DNA of 64,000 nt, from the NCBI GenBank assembly GCA_964631345.1, contig CAZVWE010000009.1:3474-67473 (forward strand), written 5' to 3'. Shown here piece after piece: positions 42,469-51,147 of the stretch. The notes under the pieces are model-generated. The model made no database searches, was not told the origin of the DNA, and worked only from the letters and a program-made list of their open reading frames with translations. Positions within the stretch are counted from its first letter, which is position 1; every line of letters begins with the position of its first letter. The stretch is from MGBC163016 sp964631345 (GTDB lineage: Bacteria > Actinomycetota > Coriobacteriia > Coriobacteriales > Eggerthellaceae). The position numbers and the translations under genes were made by a program.

Positions 42469-44276
42469 ATGGCAGCTGAAGACAACAACTCCATCTCGAT
42501 CGATGACTTATTTGCTGCTTTTGGGGCAGGAAGCCCTTCATCAAACAGCAGTAAATCTGAGAAAAAACAAAATAAGAAAGAAGAAAATTCCAACGAGGTC
42601 TCTGAAATAGATCTTCTTGCTGCGTTTGGTTTAGCAACTCCAAAAGAAACACAGCAAATAAACGATCGAAATGAACGCAAGACTCGTGAACAATTAAGAG
42701 AAGCGCAGCTGAAAGAGCAGCAGATTCGAGCTCAACAGTGGAAGCGTGAATTACAGCAAAGAAATGCTGGAGTACAAGAAGAAGACGATGCTCCATCTGA
42801 TGTTGTAAGCACGATAGCGCCCGATGCTTCAAGAACACAGAAATCATCTATATCTCGGGTATTTTCTAATGAAGGCGTTGGGACAATAAAGCCTTTCACC
42901 GTAGCAGAGCCTTCCTTTTTAAATAAGGGTGCAGAGCATAATGCAGAACAGCATCAATCGTTAACAGGTTCTGCTCCTCAGCCCTCCCAAATGCAGGCTA
43001 ATGGACAGATGCCGCAGAACGCGCAGATGCCAGCAGTGTCTCAGGCACAGCTTATTCAACCATTACAGCAGCCGCAGGGCACCTTTCCTGTTCAGCCGTT
43101 TAACGCTGGACAGATTCAACCTTTAACGCAAGCGACTAATAATCCAGAAGCTAAAGACCAGGTAGGTAATCTTGGTCAAGCTGGTCAGAGTAAAATTCAG
43201 CCGCTAGGTACACCGGCCGAACAAACACAATCTCCGATACAGCCTTTATCACCGTTTGTTGGAGTACAAACTGGGGCATCTCAGGTTGTTGAGTCTGCTC
43301 CTAAATGGATGGGACAGCAACCTGGGTCTGTTGCCCAAAATATGCCGCTTTCTCAAAATATCCAACAACCACAAGTACAATTTCCACAGCCACAGCCACA
43401 GCCACAGCCACAGCCACNNNNNNNNNNNNNNNNNNNNNNNNNNNNNNNNNNNNNNNNNNNNNNNNNNNNNNNNNNNNNNNNNNNNNNNNNNNNNNNNNNN
43501 NNNNNNNNNNNNNNNNNCCACAGCCACAGCCACAGCCACAGCCACAGCCACCTGTGGAGGCAGCTTTTCCGACTGAAGCTCAAGGGCAAACAACCATACA
43601 GGCTCAAGCTGCGCAAACGCAGGCGATTCAACAACCAAAAATACTTGTGGTTGAGCCGATTGATGAATCAACAGTTCAGGCTGAGCCAGTAGTTGAAGAA
43701 GTATCTGCTGAGGGTGTCAAATTTCGTAAGATCCAGCCTGTACAAAAAGAACCTGATGTTGATGCTGAAACAAAGAAAGAAACCAAAAAGAGCAACATCA
43801 TTGGAATTATCCTAATAGCAATTGCTCTTGTTTGTGCTGTATTTGCGATATTGCTCTTATTGGGTCTTGTTGATTTTTCATCAAATAGACCTGCACGAGG
43901 TCAAGCAAATACGGCAGCAGTTACAGAAAATGTGCAGCAAAATACCGCTGATACACAGGATAAATCCAGTCAGGCTGTTTATTCATATGTAATCAGAGGT
44001 TCAGAAGGCACGACACACGAAGCTATTGAGACAGCCACTTTTGGAAACGATGGAATGTTGTCGGCTAGTACTCTAGAAATTAATGTTAATGGCCAAGAAG
44101 AATCTGATGCCATGTTGGAAGAGTTAAAAAACCAATTTGGCGAGAGCATAAAAGAGTCAAGCGCTGAACCGGACAAGGTTACAGTTGTCATGGATGTAGC
44201 GCGCGATGACCTTGATAAGGATGCTTACACAGAGTTGCTGTCTGCAAATATGGCAGATTTCAAAGTAATCAGTTAA
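42469..44276 (+). CDS. Q/P-rich single-pass membrane protein, paralogue of 39672 gene; interrupted by assembly gap
   Basis: Start at the ATG at 42469 after ACAGGAT. The N-terminus repeats a short motif, IDDLFAAFG and EIDLLAAFG, 43 residues apart, followed by a charged helix and a long Gln/Pro-rich region. A (Pro-Gln)n tract encoded by CCACAG hexamers is broken by 100 N at 43418-43517. Frames on both sides read Pro-Gln, but 100 is not a multiple of three, so a literal translation shifts frame; the real gene is very probably continuous. After KKETKKS comes one transmembrane helix (IIGIILIAIALVCAVFAILL) and a 100-residue domain (AVYSYVIRG, then IETATFGNDG) homologous to that of the first paralogue. 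Confidence 0.7.
43384..43551. repeat. CCACAG hexamer repeat containing a 100-N gap
   Basis: At least 5.7 copies on the left (43384-43417) and more than five on the right (43518-43551). Between them is a run of exactly 100 N, the conventional gap of unknown size. A continuous repeat would need a gap length of 2 modulo 6; 100 does not fit. Confidence 0.95.
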
Positions 44277-44301
44277 ATTCAATCAGTTAAATCTCATCAG
44301 C

Positions 44302-44331
44302 AAAAAGAAAAGCCCACCAACAGGTGGGCTT
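44302..44331 (-). terminator. Intrinsic terminator of Phd-like gene
   Basis: AAGCCCACC (44310-44318) pairs with GGTGGGCTT (44323-44331) around a four-base loop. On the minus strand it is followed by a T-rich run (44302-44309), so it ends the minus-strand gene; on the plus strand it lacks a T run but could also help there. Confidence 0.85.
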
Positions 44332-44353
44332 GACTGCGCTTGTTTTCTTGCTG

Positions 44354-44593
44354 CTATTCGCCAGCTGAAGTGCCGCGAGAAGCTGCAAATTTCTCAACTG
44401 TGCTTACGAAAGTATTGTAAAGATCAGGGGAAATAAGAACAGTTGAAACCTGTCCTTCAGTGATCATAACCTTAACTTTCTGCTCTTTGACTACGTCGAT
44501 GAGCTCGGACTCGGACATTTTGTCCATCTCATCCTTTGTAACCATCCAGTCATTTAGACTCTGCAAGCGCGGGAGATTAAGTCCCTCATTCAT
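44354..44593 (-). CDS. Small Phd/YefM-like (antitoxin-type) protein, orphan
   Basis: 79 residues. The C-terminal half, VKVMITEGQVSTVLISPDLYNTF, has the pattern of Phd/YefM antitoxins (xIT.xGxxxAVLVSxxxYxxL). The N-terminal 40 residues (including DEMDKMSESELIDVVKEQ) are less typical. A strong AAAGGAG site nine bases before the ATG and a strong terminator mark it as a real monocistronic gene. No toxin gene (Doc, RelE, YoeB, PIN) is adjacent on either strand: the neighbours are the Q-rich protein and ligA. It could be a Phd-fold regulator or an orphan antitoxin; the family call is tentative. Confidence 0.6.
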   Translation of the reverse strand: MNEGLNLPRLQSLNDWMVTKDEMDKMSESELIDVVKEQKVKVMITEGQVSTVLISPDLYNTFVSTVEKFAASRGTSAGE

Positions 44594-44697
44594 TTAGAAG
44601 CTCCTTTTCAACGTAAACAATCAGCCAGCAAAAGAATCTGGCCAGCTACTAAAATAGGATTATAAACAATAATCTTATATATCTAAGCGTCATAGAC

Positions 44698-44730
44698 AAA
44701 AAACGGCGATATTTTGTTTAGATATCACCG
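44698..44730 (-). terminator. Minus-strand hairpin with six T, upstream of ligA
   Basis: CGGCGATAT (44704-44712) and ATATCACCG (44722-44730) pair with one mismatch. On the minus strand a run of six T follows. No minus-strand gene ends here, so it may stop antisense transcription from the ligA side. Confidence 0.45.
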
Positions 44731-44744
44731 AAGACACACTATAT

Positions 44745-44766
44745 AGAGTAATTTAAGAGTAATTTA
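44745..44766. repeat. 11-bp tandem duplication upstream of ligA
   Basis: AGAGTAATTTA occurs twice in tandem, just upstream of a TATAAT (44778-44783) that is the likely ligA -10 box. Confidence 0.6.
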
Positions 44767-44829
44767 AGAAGGATTTTTATAATTTCATATAGAAAATGTG
44801 AGTAGATAATGTGATTAAACGGAGTCGAC

Positions 44830-46971
44830 GTGACAACTAATGATGAGGGGAATTCTGTAATGCCTACAAAAGATACGCAAGCAGGTTTTATGGATGAGGC
44901 ACATGCGAAAGATAGAATACTTGCATTAAGAAAAGAGATAGAACGGCACACTTACCTGTATTACACACTCGATGCTCCTGAAATATCTGATGCAGCTTTT
45001 GATTCGCTGATGCGTGAATTGCGGGAGCTTGAAGATTTGTATCCAAATCTGCGTACATCCGATAGTCCAACAATGCGAGTTGGCGGATCTGTGGGTGAGC
45101 AGTTTAGCCCTGTACAACATGAAAACCGCATGTATTCACTTGATAATGCGATGGATGACGCGGAATTGCTAGAGTGGATGGAACGAATTGAGGCTCTATA
45201 TGGAACTTTTCCAGAGCTTTGCTGTGAATTAAAGATAGATGGATCGTCAATCGCGCTTACATATGTTAATGGACGACTTATACGTGCAGCAACAAGAGGC
45301 GATGGTACAACAGGTGAAGATATAACTCTAAACGTACACCAAGTTCGTGATGTTCCTTCTGTGCTTTCTAAGGAAAGCCTAGAAAGCATTTCAAATCCAG
45401 ATAACCCATTGGAACTTCGTGGTGAGGCATATATGCCCAAATCAAGTTTTGAAGCGCTTAATCTTGCTGCCATCGCAGAAGGCGGTAAAGTTTTTAAAAA
45501 TCCAAGAAATGCCGCTGCGGGATCCCTTCGTCAAAAAGATCCTTCCGTTACTGCAGAGCGCGATTTATCAACGTTTATGTATGCGATCTCAGATAACAAT
45601 GCCTTGAAGCTGTCGGGGCAATGGGAGCTTTTAGAATGGCTGAAAACTGCAGGTTTTCATGTAAACCCCGATGTAGAACTTTGCAGAACTAAAGAAGAGG
45701 TACTTGAGTTTTGTTCTAATTCTTTATTAAAGCGTGATGAACTGCCTTATGAAATCGATGGTGTTGTTGTTAAAGTCAATTCATTTGCGCTTCAAGATCA
45801 GGCCGGTTTCACATCTCGTGCTCCAAGGTGGGCAATTGCATATAAGTTCCCCCCTGAAGAGAAAACAACGTTGTTAAAAGATATTACTGTGCAAGTTGGA
45901 CGTACAGGCGTTTTAACACCAGTGGCCGAGCTTGAACCAGTAAGTATTGCAGGATCTACTGTATCTAGGGCAACGCTGCATAATGAAGACGAAGTGCATA
46001 GAAAAGACGTTCGAATTGGCGATACCGTCATTATTAGAAAAGCAGGAGATGTGATTCCTGAAGTCTTAGGTCCAGTTATTACTCTTAGACCAGATGATGC
46101 ACTTGTTTGGCAAGCTCCTAAAGTTTGTCCAAGTTGTGGAATGCCTGTTATAAGGGAAGAAGGAGAATCTGCTCTTAGATGTGTGTCCATTGATTGTCCT
46201 GCGCAGTCATTGGAAAGGCTTCTGCATTGGGTAAGCAGACAGGCTATGGATATAGATGGCATGGGCGAAGAGATCGTTGGACGCTTGGTAGAAACTGGTC
46301 GGCTCGTTGACGTGGCAGATTTCTACACACTTACAGAAGCTGAGCTTGCAAGCCTTCCTCTTGGTCGTGTTAGTAAAAGCGGAGAACCTATAAGGCTTGG
46401 TCATACTGTCGCTCAAAAGCTAATTCAAGTCATAGAGGCATCAAAGAATAATAATTATGACAGGGTCATATGTGGCCTTGGAATTCGACATGTTGGTAAA
46501 AACTTAGCTATGGAGTTATGCAAGGCGTTTCCATCTATGGAAGCGCTTATGAGTGCAAGTGAGGAAGAATTAGAAACTGTTGAGGGTGTGGGTTCGCGTG
46601 TGTCGAAAAGTATATGGACATTTTTGCGTACCCCAGACAACATAGACGTAATTGAGCGCCTTCAGACCTCAGGTATCAATATGGTTGCTGGTACACAAGA
46701 AAATACATCAAGCGATGTATTAAGTGGCCTTACCTTTGTAATAACTGGCACTCTCACAGAATCACAGATGACTCGAGATGAGGCAGCAGATGCTATAAGA
46801 AACCTTGGTGGAAAGGTTTCCGGGAGTGTGTCTTCGAAAACCAGTTATGTTGTTGCTGGAGAGAATGCTGGATCAAAATTTGATAAAGCTGTATCGCTTG
46901 GTGTACCGATCATCGATGAACGTCAATTCTGTGAAATGTTGGACACTGGGCGCCCACCTATAGTAAAGTAA
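44830..46971 (+). CDS. ligA: NAD-dependent DNA ligase
   Basis: Seals nicks in replication and repair using NAD+. The adenylation-site lysine is in CELKIDGSSIALTY. The N-terminal Ia domain takes residues about 25-95; OB fold, four-cysteine zinc finger (CPSCGMPVIREEG then LRCVSIDCPAQ), HhH repeats (CGLGIRHVGKNLA) and a C-terminal BRCT domain (LSGLTFVITGTLTESQMTRDEA-type, about 630-713) follow in family order. GTG start five bases after ACGGAG. 713 residues includes about 20 extra at the N-terminus; an ATG at codon 11 is a possible alternative. Confidence 0.96.
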   Translation: MTTNDEGNSVMPTKDTQAGFMDEAHAKDRILALRKEIERHTYLYYTLDAPEISDAAFDSLMRELRELEDLYPNLRTSDSPTMRVGGSVGEQFSPVQHENRMYSLDNAMDDAELLEWMERIEALYGTFPELCCELKIDGSSIALTYVNGRLIRAATRGDGTTGEDITLNVHQVRDVPSVLSKESLESISNPDNPLELRGEAYMPKSSFEALNLAAIAEGGKVFKNPRNAAAGSLRQKDPSVTAERDLSTFMYAISDNNALKLSGQWELLEWLKTAGFHVNPDVELCRTKEEVLEFCSNSLLKRDELPYEIDGVVVKVNSFALQDQAGFTSRAPRWAIAYKFPPEEKTTLLKDITVQVGRTGVLTPVAELEPVSIAGSTVSRATLHNEDEVHRKDVRIGDTVIIRKAGDVIPEVLGPVITLRPDDALVWQAPKVCPSCGMPVIREEGESALRCVSIDCPAQSLERLLHWVSRQAMDIDGMGEEIVGRLVETGRLVDVADFYTLTEAELASLPLGRVSKSGEPIRLGHTVAQKLIQVIEASKNNNYDRVICGLGIRHVGKNLAMELCKAFPSMEALMSASEEELETVEGVGSRVSKSIWTFLRTPDNIDVIERLQTSGINMVAGTQENTSSDVLSGLTFVITGTLTESQMTRDEAADAIRNLGGKVSGSVSSKTSYVVAGENAGSKFDKAVSLGVPIIDERQFCEMLDTGRPPIVK

Positions 46972-47009
46972 CTAACTTATATGTTATAAGAGCCACTTAA
47001 TAGGAGTCC

Positions 47010-48608
47010 ATGGCGTACAAAAGGGGAAATCCACGTTCTGGGCTACGAGGCGCATCTAACACAAAGATTAGACATGCGGCTCATAGTCAGAAGTTGCAGT
47101 CCAACAATGGCCAAATGAGCGGATCGCCGCGAAAGGCCAGGGAGCTGTCTACAGCTTATGCATCTAAAGATCAGTTAGATGGCAGGGCTGTGCGTCACGG
47201 ACAAAGCAGGACTTCTGCTAAATCGTCTACGCATGATGCGGTAAGTGCAAATCATCGAGCTAATGCAACAAGGCTCGATGCGGCAAAACTTGATCGGGTT
47301 CGGAAAAAGCGCAAGCGTAAAAGAATTCTTATAGGTGTTTTGTGCGGTCTACTTACATTATGTCTTGGTTGTTTTGCGTTTGCGGTTGTCTATATAAACA
47401 ATATCAACTCTAATTTAAAACAAGGCGTAGGGGCTGACCTTTTAAGTGCGCTTATGCCAACTGATACACCCACAGATCCTTTTTATGTGCTTTTATTAGG
47501 CACTGACGGATCAGCTGAGCGTACAGCAGAAGGCGATGGGGATGCCTTTAGAAGTGACTCTATGATGCTTGCGCGAATAGATCCTAAGGATAAAAAGTGT
47601 GCGATTGTGTCAATTCCACGTGACACACTTATTGAGCTTGAAGGTCACGGTCAACAAAAAATCAATTCCGCCCTTGCATTTGGAGGTCCGGCTCTTGCTG
47701 TGAAGACCGTCTCGTCTATTACAGGCGTTCCAATTAGTCATTATGCGGAAATAGATTTTGATGGATTTGGAGAGATTGTTGATGCCTTAGGCGGCGTTGA
47801 TGTGGATGTACCAATGGAGATCGATGATGATGAGGCTGGGGGTTATGTTGCTAAAGGCGAGCAGACTCTAAGCGGGAAAGAAGCGCTGATACTTTGTAGG
47901 TCGCGCCATTCGTATGATGATTATGGCGATGGAGACTTGTATAGGGCAGCCAACCAAAGACTTGTTATATCTGCTATTGCGCAAAAATTACTTGCTGCTG
48001 ATCCTGTAACAATAGCATCTTCTGTAAGTGCATTGTCAGAGCACGTTATAACTGATATGGATGTAACCGATATTATTGGGATCGCGCAGAGCATGCGAGG
48101 TCTAGATGCAGAAGAAGATATTTATACGGCCGTACTTCCAACCACATCTAAATATATTAATGGTGGATGGTATGAAATTTATGATTCACAAGAATGGTTA
48201 GACATTATAAATAGAATAAACCAAGGACTCCCTCCGACTGAAAATAGAGTTATCGATGTAGCGACAGGTACAATGCTTTCGAACTCTAAAGTTGATGATC
48301 AATCTGATGTTGTATACGTTGTAAACCCAAATACCTCTATTAGGCTGCGCAATGGCAACGGTGTAGATGGTGCTTGCAATGACGCATACAACAAGCTTAC
48401 AGAAATGGGCTATACAAACATTAGTGTTGGAAATGCTAATAGCTTTGATTTTCCAGAAACACTTGTTGTTTATAAAAAGAATTCCCGTGCAGGAGAGGCT
48501 CAGCTGATAGTTGATGCTCTTGGATATGGTAAGGCCATGAAAGACGATGGCACTTTCTTATTTGATTCCAACTATTTAATAGTTATTGGTAAGGATCATT
48601 CCAATTAG
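47010..48608 (+). CDS. LytR-CpsA-Psr (LCP) family cell-wall glycopolymer transferase
   Basis: Membrane enzyme attaching glycopolymers to peptidoglycan. A basic cytoplasmic tail of about 105 residues precedes one transmembrane helix (ILIGVLCGLLTLCLGCFAFAVVYI). The LCP domain covers residues about 155-330: FYVLLLGTDGS, FRSDSMMLARID, VSIPRDTLIEL and the Arg pair region LILCRSRHSYDDYGDGDLYRAANQ. A C-terminal LytR_C domain (residues about 440-530) follows. AGGAG lies three bases before the ATG. Located between ligA and the molybdate genes, with no polymer-synthesis genes nearby. Confidence 0.93.
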   Translation: MAYKRGNPRSGLRGASNTKIRHAAHSQKLQSNNGQMSGSPRKARELSTAYASKDQLDGRAVRHGQSRTSAKSSTHDAVSANHRANATRLDAAKLDRVRKKRKRKRILIGVLCGLLTLCLGCFAFAVVYINNINSNLKQGVGADLLSALMPTDTPTDPFYVLLLGTDGSAERTAEGDGDAFRSDSMMLARIDPKDKKCAIVSIPRDTLIELEGHGQQKINSALAFGGPALAVKTVSSITGVPISHYAEIDFDGFGEIVDALGGVDVDVPMEIDDDEAGGYVAKGEQTLSGKEALILCRSRHSYDDYGDGDLYRAANQRLVISAIAQKLLAADPVTIASSVSALSEHVITDMDVTDIIGIAQSMRGLDAEEDIYTAVLPTTSKYINGGWYEIYDSQEWLDIINRINQGLPPTENRVIDVATGTMLSNSKVDDQSDVVYVVNPNTSIRLRNGNGVDGACNDAYNKLTEMGYTNISVGNANSFDFPETLVVYKKNSRAGEAQLIVDALGYGKAMKDDGTFLFDSNYLIVIGKDHSN

Positions 48609-48720
48609 TGATTATTTTGAGCTGATCTCAATCAGGTAAGTCCCGGTGTAGCAATTCTTTATACCTAAAAGAGAATAATCTCAAATAAACTGTTTATTTG
48701 GTGTATTATCTTTAATCAGG

Positions 48721-48756
48721 TTATAGGCATTTAAGAATAATCTGAATTGCCTATAA
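48721..48756. promoter_or_regulatory. 9-bp inverted repeat upstream of modA
   Basis: TTATAGGCA (48721-48729) and TGCCTATAA (48748-48756) are perfect inverted repeats separated by 18 bp, 50 bp upstream of the modA start and just after a TATTAT -10-like box (48704-48709). The sequence does not match the E. coli ModE site. It may be an operator for molybdate-responsive control. Confidence 0.45.
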
Positions 48757-48806
48757 ATAATTAACTCATGATAATTTGGTGTGTCAATCATGCGAAAGGG
48801 GTCTTG

Positions 48807-49694
48807 ATGAAGGGGTTCTTAAAAAAGGCGTCCATCCTTGCGGGAGCTACGCTATTGGTTTCAGCGATTGCCCTTGCAGGTTGTTCTTCAAACAGCGGTG
48901 GATCAAATGCGGCAGAAAATACAAGCACAACGCAAGAAAATGTAGAGTTACAGGTATTTGCCGCTAATTCTCTTTCAAAGGCTATGGATGAAGTACAAGC
49001 ACTTTATACACAAGAAACGGGAGTTACATTTGCAGATACTCAATATGAGGCCTCTGGAACTTTAAATGAAATGCTTGGCGCTGGTGCACCTTGCGACATT
49101 TTAATTACTGCATCGAAAGCAACTATGGATGATGCAGTTGATAAGGGATATGTGGATGAATCAACGCGATTTGATATGTTTACAAACCAACTAGTAATTG
49201 TCACAGGTCTTGAATCTGACCTTACAGATATTACCCTAGAAGATATCGCAAGCGGAAATTACACTCTTGCTGTAGGAGATGCAAATGTTCCTGCTGGAAC
49301 TTATGCAAAGCAAGCCCTTTCCACAACAACTCCTCCTAGCTGGATTAGTGCAGATGGTAAAACCGGTGCTGATTGTTCTGGCAAAGAGGGCACATTTGAC
49401 GGCACTCCACTTGAAGGTAAAGTGACCGAAGGATCTTCTGTTGGCAATGTTTGCAATTATGCAAACACAGGAGATGTTGATTTGGCTATGGTTTATAGCT
49501 CTGACGTTTTTAGATTTGGTAATGTAAAGCAAATCGGCGTTGCTCCAGATGACACTCATAAGAAAATACTTTATCCTGCTGCAGTGTGCGCAGAAGCCTC
49601 ACAAAAAGAGGCCGCTCAAGATTTTCTTAATTGGGCATTTACAAATGAAGAGGCAATTCGTATTTGGCAAGAGTGGGGATTTGAACTTGCATAA
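48807..49694 (+). CDS. modA: Molybdate ABC transporter substrate-binding lipoprotein
   Basis: Extracytoplasmic lipoprotein binding molybdate or tungstate. Signal peptide with lipobox LAGC (lipidated Cys near residue 26). ModA pattern: VFAANSLSKAMDEV, ASGTLNEMLGAGAPCDILITAS, NQLVIVTG, VGDANVPAGTYAKQAL and YANTGDVDLAMVYSSDV. The start at 48807 follows AAAGGGG; an upstream ATG at 48768 is in frame but lacks a ribosome site. First gene of mod-moa, with modB overlapping its end. Confidence 0.95.
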   Translation: MKGFLKKASILAGATLLVSAIALAGCSSNSGGSNAAENTSTTQENVELQVFAANSLSKAMDEVQALYTQETGVTFADTQYEASGTLNEMLGAGAPCDILITASKATMDDAVDKGYVDESTRFDMFTNQLVIVTGLESDLTDITLEDIASGNYTLAVGDANVPAGTYAKQALSTTTPPSWISADGKTGADCSGKEGTFDGTPLEGKVTEGSSVGNVCNYANTGDVDLAMVYSSDVFRFGNVKQIGVAPDDTHKKILYPAAVCAEASQKEAAQDFLNWAFTNEEAIRIWQEWGFELA

Positions 49695-51147
49695 GCAGTT
49701 CGATATAGCATTTAGAGATGGCGTCTTTAAAGGCGTCATCTCTAATCTATGCACCAAAAAGGTTGCCTTTATTGTTTTGACAACAATTCTTGTATTGTTT
49801 ATAGCTATCCCTTCTAATGCTTGGGCCTCTAGTCAGCCCACAGATTCTAATTCGAATGTAGGGAATACCTCGTCATCAGGAGCCTCTGACGTAATTAATG
49901 AGGCTTATGGTGAAGAAGTATTAGTTGCAGCTGATCTTGATGCCGCAAAGATCGAAGGTGCTACCTTTGCGATTGATTCTTTTATACGTGCTGAGGCTGG
50001 ATCTTTCAGGGAGATTAATGGGCAGGCAATAGGATATGCGTATTATTTAGGCTCTAGTAACAGCTATGCAGTAGCTGTGGTTTACAGAGAAAAAGTGATC
50101 GTCTATGTTCCGTCATCTGCAAAATCGCTTTGTGGAATAGAAGATCCGACTTCAATAGATGATCTAAAAGCATATTTAAGTGTGCTTGATAAAGACGCCA
50201 GTAAAGGTGGCGTTGATATTTCAAGTAGCTCAGATTGGATTTTTACAGATCAAGAAGAATTTACAGAAGCGGGAATTACCTATAAATTTTGTATCGATGC
50301 GGGGAAAGACAAGTTTTATGCAAGTGTGTCCAATCAGGACGGAAGCGATCTTTTACAAACCGAACTCCCTGAACATGTAGACATCTTTAAAATAGTAGAA
50401 CCTGGTGCTGTTGAAGTGATTCCAAAAAGCACTGGGTTTGCGGCATTTGTTGAATTCTTGCAGGGTATCGATTTATCACCTTTATGGGTAACTCTAAAAA
50501 CCACAGGATGTGCAATCGTTTTTATCTTCGTGCTTGGCCTTGCGGCGGCGTATTTCACAATGCGAATTCCAAAGCGGGCACAAGATATATTCGATACAAT
50601 TTTTACAATACCTATGGTTTTGCCACCTACTGTCTGCGGCTTCTTACTTTTGTTGCTTTTGGGAAATAAATCCCCTGTTGGACAGTGGTTTATAGATGTA
50701 GGTTTTCCTTTGATATTTAGCTGGCCTGCAACAGTTATCGCTGCAACTGTTGTGGCTTTTCCTTTGATGTATCGCTCATGTAGGGGAGCGTTTGAAAGCC
50801 TAGATGCGAATATGCTAGACGCTGCAAGAACTTTAGGTTGGTCTAATCGACGAATATTTTTGAAGTTGATGATTCCACTTACATGGTCATCTATTGCAGC
50901 GGCTACCGTGCTCGCATTTGCTAGAGCCCTTGGAGAATTTGGAGCAACACTTTTCCTTGCTGGGAACAATGTCGGAATTACCCAAACTATTCCAATTGCG
51001 ATTTACTTCGAATGGATGGGTGGAAATGGTGATGTAGCAATATTTTGGACTGTGATAATTCTTATTATCAGTTTCGCGGTAATCCTTTTTATCAATCTTT
51101 GGACAAGGCACAACACAAAGTATCGCAGACGGGATAGTGATCAGTGA
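49687..51147 (+). CDS. modB: Molybdate ABC transporter permease with extra N-terminal extracytoplasmic domain
   Basis: The last 230 residues are a standard ModB permease: about five helices, with the EAA loop AARTLGWSNRRIFLKLMIPL that contacts ModC. Before it stand a transmembrane or signal segment (AFIVLTTILVLFIAIPSNAWA) and about 200 residues of predicted extracytoplasmic sequence of no family I recognise. Typical ModB has about 225 residues and lacks this. The frame opens at 49540 inside modA, which is unlikely; the TTG at 49687 after AGTGGGGA overlaps the modA stop by eight bases and is preferred, giving 486 residues. modC overlaps the end (GTGA). Confidence 0.88.
   Translation: MHKQFDIAFRDGVFKGVISNLCTKKVAFIVLTTILVLFIAIPSNAWASSQPTDSNSNVGNTSSSGASDVINEAYGEEVLVAADLDAAKIEGATFAIDSFIRAEAGSFREINGQAIGYAYYLGSSNSYAVAVVYREKVIVYVPSSAKSLCGIEDPTSIDDLKAYLSVLDKDASKGGVDISSSSDWIFTDQEEFTEAGITYKFCIDAGKDKFYASVSNQDGSDLLQTELPEHVDIFKIVEPGAVEVIPKSTGFAAFVEFLQGIDLSPLWVTLKTTGCAIVFIFVLGLAAAYFTMRIPKRAQDIFDTIFTIPMVLPPTVCGFLLLLLLGNKSPVGQWFIDVGFPLIFSWPATVIAATVVAFPLMYRSCRGAFESLDANMLDAARTLGWSNRRIFLKLMIPLTWSSIAAATVLAFARALGEFGATLFLAGNNVGITQTIPIAIYFEWMGGNGDVAIFWTVIILIISFAVILFINLWTRHNTKYRRRDSDQ

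Noticed and set aside
43384..43551. CRISPR-like repeat
   Set aside because: The unit is a six-base coding microsatellite without spacers.
43249..43671. Frames crossing the N gap reading His-Ser, Thr-Ala or Leu-Trp repeats
   Set aside because: These are alternative-frame readings of the CCACAG hexamer and of 100 placeholder N; only the Pro-Gln frame joins coherent protein on both sides.
44354..44593. Complete toxin-antitoxin pair
   Set aside because: Only the Phd-like member is present; no ORF on either strand next to it resembles a toxin.
49540..49686. Upstream part of the modB frame within modA
   Set aside because: It overlaps the conserved end of modA in another frame; the TTG at 49687 has a ribosome site and a normal overlap.
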